In this document: positions 14,383 to 18,034 of the stretch, piece by piece | Numbering within the stretch: the first letter of the stretch is position 1 | How the letters are laid out: the number at the start of each line of letters is the position of its first letter | DNA from: Clostridia bacterium | GTDB lineage: Bacteria; Bacillota; Clostridia; Christensenellales; CAG-138 | DNA length: 18,034 nucleotides | Reading direction: 5' to 3' | NCBI GenBank assembly: GCA_030530185.1 | Contig: JAUMVL010000011.1 | Location: 1 to 18,034, forward strand | The notes under the pieces: generated by a model | The model's database searches: none | What the model saw: the letters and a program-made list of their open reading frames with translations, nothing else | What the model was told of the DNA's origin: nothing | Position numbers and translations under genes: made by a program

Positions 14383-15960
14383 TTACTCCTGCTTCTCTGC
14401 GGAGACTTTATCGGCGACGCGTGCGGCGATGATTGCGTGATCCTCGTCGGAATAGCGCTCGACCTTCATGAACAGGAACAGGACGAAGATTGCGGCAAAG
14501 CCGATCGTTTCGCCGCCGATGAAAATCCACGGCATGGCGGTACGAATCGCCGCGGAGGAGATATTGGATGCGGAATACTCCAGTGCGGACAGAACGCCGT
14601 TCATCAGGCCGGTAGCAAGGCCGGTGATGCCGGAGAAGATTGCGCCGTAGATCGTCATCGAGAAGCCGTCCGTTCGGTTGCCGTGCACAGCCTCCTGATG
14701 GTCGAGCACGTCTGCAAGCAGCGCAAGCATCAGATACATTGCAGGCGTGGAGCCAAGTGCCTTGATCACAAACGATACGATCACGATCGTGAGGTTGTCC
14801 GGGAACAGCAGGCCCAAAATACCGCCCGCCACGGCGATAATCGAACCGTACAGAATCGCTTTGGCCTTGCCGATCTTATTGGCAAGCGGGACAGCGACCA
14901 GCATGCCGAGCGCCGTCGGAATTGCGCCGATGATCGCAAGCATGCCCTGAATCGTGCCGCCGTTCGCGGTCGTGTAGTTGCCCTGGGCATCCGGGAACAT
15001 GGCCTGGCAGAAATACAGCTGCGAAACGTTTTTCAGCATTCCTCCCATCTGATACAGGAACAGAAATGCCATGATGATCCACCAGAACTTGTCAGAAAAA
15101 CAAATTTTGGCCTGCTCTTTGACAGGCAGCGCGGCTTTCGGTTTGTCATCGATCGACAGGCCCTCTTCGGTCACGCGCTCACGCGTAAAGAAATACTCGA
15201 TCAGTGCGCCGACAGCAGTCAAAAAGATCAGCGCAATCACAAACACCTTCCAATGCTGATAGGAGGCAAATCCATCATAGATCGCTGCACCCGAGGCATC
15301 CACATAGTATTCGATTACGCCCGCGTCGTTATACACCGGGGTGCCGTTGCCGCTCATATCATAGACGAACAGCAGGCGCAGGAAAAACGGCAGAATCATG
15401 GACACGATGCCCATCGCCGCAAGCGCCGTCGCGTTCGAGATCGTGGCGATCAGGTTGCGGTCCTTGCCGTTGCGCGTGGAAAGGGACACAAGCGCCGCGT
15501 GCGGGGTCGAATACATCGGGTGTGCGACCGCAAACAGCAGGATATATCCGATGGCAAGGAGCACCAGGCTGATCAGCTGCTTGTTCTGCATCGTTTCGTT
15601 GACATACGGCGAAAGGATGAACAGGATAATCAGCGCCATGACCGAAAGCGGGATGCTGAGCAGAATCAGCGGACGCGCCTTGCCCGCTTTGGTTTGCATA
15701 CGATCCATCAGCCGCCCGACGAGGATATTGCCGAGGATCACGAAAAAGACGGACACGACCGGAATCGACGTGAAGAACCAGCCCGCCCATTTGTTGATGT
15801 TCAGCACGTTCGACATATAGGCGTTGAAGTAATTTGCCATGATCGAGTTGGTCAGCATGGCAAGCGTCGGTCCGATCAGGTAGCCCAAAGCGCCCTCCGG
15901 GAACAGCGTGACTTGGTCGCTTTTAATCAGGGATTTGGGCAGTTTCTGCATAAATTTCAT
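14383..15960 (-). CDS. GPH-family glycoside/sugar:cation symporter
   Basis: A 525-residue, roughly 12-helix transporter of the MelB-like glycoside-pentoside-hexuronide:cation symporter family, which imports sugars or small glycosides with Na+ or H+. Family signatures are GRLMDRMQTKAGKARPLIL (82-100), matching the MelB loop with its conserved Asp and Arg, and STRNGKDRNLIATISN (161-176). A hydrophilic insertion at about 202-236 lies between helices 6 and 7. The start ATG at 15960-15958 has AAGGAGA eight bases upstream; the 28-residue upstream extension has no ribosome site and includes promoter bases. It has its own promoter (16010-16038) and the bidirectional terminator downstream. Its place beside the GH3 block suggests uptake of released sugars, but it is not in the same transcript. 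Confidence 0.93.
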   Translation of the reverse strand: MKFMQKLPKSLIKSDQVTLFPEGALGYLIGPTLAMLTNSIMANYFNAYMSNVLNINKWAGWFFTSIPVVSVFFVILGNILVGRLMDRMQTKAGKARPLILLSIPLSVMALIILFILSPYVNETMQNKQLISLVLLAIGYILLFAVAHPMYSTPHAALVSLSTRNGKDRNLIATISNATALAAMGIVSMILPFFLRLLFVYDMSGNGTPVYNDAGVIEYYVDASGAAIYDGFASYQHWKVFVIALIFLTAVGALIEYFFTRERVTEEGLSIDDKPKAALPVKEQAKICFSDKFWWIIMAFLFLYQMGGMLKNVSQLYFCQAMFPDAQGNYTTANGGTIQGMLAIIGAIPTALGMLVAVPLANKIGKAKAILYGSIIAVAGGILGLLFPDNLTIVIVSFVIKALGSTPAMYLMLALLADVLDHQEAVHGNRTDGFSMTIYGAIFSGITGLATGLMNGVLSALEYSASNISSAAIRTAMPWIFIGGETIGFAAIFVLFLFMKVERYSDEDHAIIAARVADKVSAEKQE

Positions 15961-16009
15961 GTTCGGTATCTCCTTGTGTTGTCCGTTCCGTCTATGCGTG
16001 ATATACCAT

Positions 16010-16038
16010 AAAATACCATCTTCACGATAATTTGGCAA
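16010..16038 (-). promoter_or_regulatory. Promoter for the GPH symporter
   Basis: On the minus strand, TTGCCA (16038-16033), a 17-base spacer and TATTTT (16015-16010). An alternative -10 (TATATC) lies a few bases on. The leader is about 45 bases. Confidence 0.55.
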
Positions 16039-16121
16039 GATCATATGCTTCCGTCGTTTTAGATGGGACAGCAGTTTTTAGAGAGCGGCGGAAGGCATTC
16101 GCCGTTTCAATCGTCCAAAAC

Positions 16122-16154
16122 CAAAAACGTCCGCCGCAAAAGCAGCGCGGACGA
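16122..16154 (-). terminator. Terminator after the small membrane protein gene
   Basis: On the minus strand GCGGACG is complemented by CGTCCGC: plus-strand arms CGTCCGC 16128-16134 and GCGGACG 16147-16153. Five T follow (16127-16123). It lies 12 bases after the gene's stop. Confidence 0.8.
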
Positions 16155-16165
16155 TTTGGGTTGAT

Positions 16166-16810
16166 TCACGATTCGTCGGAGTCCGAATCCTCCGAATAGA
16201 ACAGCATTGCCTCCTGCTCGAGCTTTGATTGATTCTCCGGCGGATATGCGGCTTCTTCCGGTGCGTTCTCCCGATTTTGTGCGGAAGGTTGCTCGGGCTT
16301 TGAGTGGTCATCCGGGGTCTTCCTGCGTTTGGCTTCTCGCTCCATGCCTGCCTGCAATTCTTCGCGCAGCGTCTTGCGCTGCCCCTGCGGGTGCTTCCGG
16401 TTCCAAAGCGTATAGATGCACCAGATAACTGCGTTTCCGATCACTGCCGGTGCGATCCCATACATCGCAATCACATACAGCATTACGCCGCGGGCTTCCG
16501 CATCGAGCAGGATGGTCGACAGCAGGAACAGAATCACAAACAGGGCAAGGCAGACAAAACCGTACGGCGCAACCCGCTTATCGGGCAGCAAAAACCACAG
16601 GCAGCCGATACCGGTCCCGATCAGAGCAACGATCACGGAATGCAGAATATTCGTCCAGTCTGCGCTCGGAAACGCGATCAGCCGGTACAGCGGCTCCGCC
16701 AGGTATGCATACAGAATGCCGAACAGGATCAGATTCACAATTCCGGTGCCGAATGCCGCCAAGGCTACCGGACTTTTGCGCCGGTTTTGTTTGTCAATAA
16801 AAAAGCCCAT
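16166..16810 (-). CDS. Small polytopic membrane protein with charged acidic tail
   Basis: A 214-residue protein of unknown function. Four membrane helices fall at about 14-38, 53-75, 80-102 and 107-136. Residues 138-214 form a long hydrophilic tail, first basic (KHPQGQRKTLREEL), then Pro/Glu/Gln-rich, and ending in a strongly acidic SEDSDSDES. No family is recognised. Start ATG at 16810-16808 has GAGAGGG eight bases upstream. It follows the substrate-binding protein gene by 75 bases, with a hairpin terminator between, so it is probably transcribed by read-through from that unit. It could be an accessory membrane protein of the transport system, which is a guess from position. Confidence 0.8.
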   Translation of the reverse strand: MGFFIDKQNRRKSPVALAAFGTGIVNLILFGILYAYLAEPLYRLIAFPSADWTNILHSVIVALIGTGIGCLWFLLPDKRVAPYGFVCLALFVILFLLSTILLDAEARGVMLYVIAMYGIAPAVIGNAVIWCIYTLWNRKHPQGQRKTLREELQAGMEREAKRRKTPDDHSKPEQPSAQNRENAPEEAAYPPENQSKLEQEAMLFYSEDSDSDES

Positions 16811-16835
16811 ATCGGATTCCCTCTCTGTTCTCCGT

Positions 16836-16868
16836 CAAAAACGGGGCGGGCAAAAATCCCGCCCCGTG
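16836..16868 (-). terminator. Terminator after the substrate-binding protein gene
   Basis: Perfect 10-bp stem, ACGGGGCGGG (16841-16850) and CCCGCCCCGT (16858-16867), with an AT-rich loop. TTTT follows on the minus strand. It begins 18 bases after the gene's stop. Confidence 0.88.
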
Positions 16869-16885
16869 GAAGCACAACAGACCGC

Positions 16886-18034
16886 TTAACCAAGCATCTG
16901 CCAGAAGTCACGAACGACGTTCAGATTCGCATACAGGAAGTCGACGTCGTAGGGTGCAACGCGGATCTCGGAGAACGGCGTGGAGCCTTCTGCCGGCTGA
17001 ATATCGTCACGGATCGGCCAGCCGCCGAGCGTGTTGAACGGCTTATAGCCGCCGAGGTCCCCATCAACACCGCCCATCATATAGCGGATCAACAGCTTGG
17101 CCGCGGCAGGATGCGCACAGCCTTCGACAACATACAGTGTGTTGATAGCCGGGATACCGGTATCCGGATACAGATTGACAACGTCCATGACCCAATCGTT
17201 GTCCTTGACCTTACGGATCTTGGAAGAAGCGCTGAACGCTACCGGCGGATCCACCTGACCGCGCGCGCCGACGGCCTCAGCGGTTGCATCGGAGGATGCA
17301 CAGTAAATCGGGTCATTGTCGTGGAGCCGTTTCAGGAACTCATAACCTGCATTCGGGCATTCGGGCGAGAGAACGAGGTCCTCTCCCTTCAGCTCCTTAT
17401 AGGCGGCGGCAAGGCGCTCCGCTTCCGCATCGGAGCAGAAGCCGGTGATCCATGCGCCCCAGGAGACGTTGTCAAGCGGGTTCTGCATGGCGACTTTGCC
17501 CTTCCATTCCGGCTCGGTAAGCTGCCAGATGTTGGTGATCGGGGAGCCGTCCGGATACTTCTCGGTGTTGTAGAACAACTGCGTCAGCTCGGTGTACAGC
17601 GGAGTGGCCGTCTCGGTGTACTGCGGATCAATGTGGGCAAAGATGTCCGCAGGCTTAAAGTTGTAGAGCATCGGGTTCTCAACGTCGATGTACTCTTTGA
17701 ACAGGGAGCCGTCCTGATCCTTGATGTGGATGACGTCGGCAACATACTGGCCGGCATCATGCTCACGGGTGACCTTCTCCAAAAGCTCATTCGTCTTGAT
17801 GTCAAAGTAATTGACCTTCATGCCCGGATACTTGGCTTCAAACGCTTCGGCAACCTTCGGGATACGGGACGAGATCGAGTAAACGGTCACTTCGCCGCCC
17901 TCTTCCAATGCCTTCTGATAGAGCTCTTCGTCGGTCTCATCGGTCGCAAAGATGTTTGCCTTTTCTTCCCATGCGGAAAGCGTTGTTTCCGCGGGGGCGG
18001 GTTCGTTGGCCGCTGCCGGAGCTTCCGCTTCCGT
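16886..18034 (-). CDS. ABC-transporter substrate-binding lipoprotein, FutA/AfuA-like (partial, N-terminus cut)
   Basis: Extracellular solute-binding protein of the type 2 periplasmic-binding fold. The frame is open to the right edge; 382 residues are visible. It begins in an Ala/Pro/Glu-rich linker (TEAEAPAAANEPAPAETT), the usual spacer after a lipidated cysteine, so the signal peptide lies outside. The core starts with VTVYSISSRIPKVAEAFEAKYPG, then NIWQLTEPEWKGKVAMQNP and VGARGQVDPPVAFSASSKIRK, and ends IPAINTLYVVEGCAHPAAAKLLIRYMMGG plus a short helix. This order matches Fe3+-binding (FutA/AfuA/HitA) and related putative phosphonate or polyamine binding proteins. The ligand is uncertain. The permease and ATPase genes are not in the window and may lie to the right. 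A strong terminator follows. Confidence 0.9.
   Translation of the reverse strand, partial: TEAEAPAAANEPAPAETTLSAWEEKANIFATDETDEELYQKALEEGGEVTVYSISSRIPKVAEAFEAKYPGMKVNYFDIKTNELLEKVTREHDAGQYVADVIHIKDQDGSLFKEYIDVENPMLYNFKPADIFAHIDPQYTETATPLYTELTQLFYNTEKYPDGSPITNIWQLTEPEWKGKVAMQNPLDNVSWGAWITGFCSDAEAERLAAAYKELKGEDLVLSPECPNAGYEFLKRLHDNDPIYCASSDATAEAVGARGQVDPPVAFSASSKIRKVKDNDWVMDVVNLYPDTGIPAINTLYVVEGCAHPAAAKLLIRYMMGGVDGDLGGYKPFNTLGGWPIRDDIQPAEGSTPFSEIRVAPYDVDFLYANLNVVRDFWQMLG

Noticed and set aside
14317..16011. 564-codon open frame on the plus strand
   Set aside because: Antisense to the clear GPH symporter gene. The translation is rich in His, Arg, Gln and Asp with no domain, as expected for the mirror frame of a GC-rich membrane-protein gene.
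1..18034. CRISPR arrays, tRNA/rRNA genes, insertion-sequence transposases, AgrD-type peptides
   Set aside because: No regularly spaced repeats, no tRNA cloverleaf or rRNA segment, no transposase motifs with terminal repeats, and no short peptide gene with a good ribosome site beside either kinase were seen on reading both strands.

Overview
The window looks like chromosomal DNA of a gut-type, low-GC-phylum but moderately GC-rich Clostridia (Oscillospiraceae/Ruminococcaceae-like). The reasons are strong GGAGG-type ribosome sites, TTGnnn-17-TAtAAT promoters, two GHKL/LytTR two-component systems, lipoprotein signal peptides and a permuted family 3 glycosidase. This assignment is an inference; no rRNA or marker gene is present.

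Layout. (1) 1-1935, minus: a LytTR response regulator followed by a GHKL sensor kinase that runs off the left edge. (2) About 2100-3071, plus: a truncated piece of a large phage/mobile-element protein, visibly more AT-rich than its surroundings. (3) 3127-4131, minus: a DUF3592-type membrane protein with its own good promoter. (4) 4509-6137, plus: a membrane-bound SpoIIE/PP2C phosphatase with a HAMP domain, ending at a bidirectional terminator. (5) 6346-7897, minus: a YczE-like membrane protein and a D-lyxose isomerase-type cupin enzyme. (6) 8075-8164, plus: a decayed rubredoxin tail. (7) 8321-11986, minus: a lipoprotein and a very large GH3 glycosidase with reversed domain order and membrane anchors at both ends. 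(8) 12135-14206, plus: a second LytTR/GHKL pair, divergent from the lipoprotein and sharing a compact, symmetric control region with it. (9) 14383-15960, minus: a GPH-family sugar:cation symporter. (10) 16166-16810, minus: a small polytopic membrane protein. (11) 16886-18034, minus: a FutA/AfuA-like substrate-binding protein cut by the right edge.

How it may work together (inference). The second two-component system, the lipoprotein and the surface GH3 enzyme form one divergently transcribed block, with the GPH symporter next door. A plausible reading is a surface glycoside sensing, cleavage and uptake module. The first two-component system is a paralogue of the second (same order, same ATGA overlap, same kinase motifs), so the window holds two copies of one regulatory design. 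The strongest unusual items are the permuted, doubly anchored GH3, the symmetric control region at 11987-12134, the mobile-element remnant bounded by a 12-bp direct repeat, and the rubredoxin fragment.
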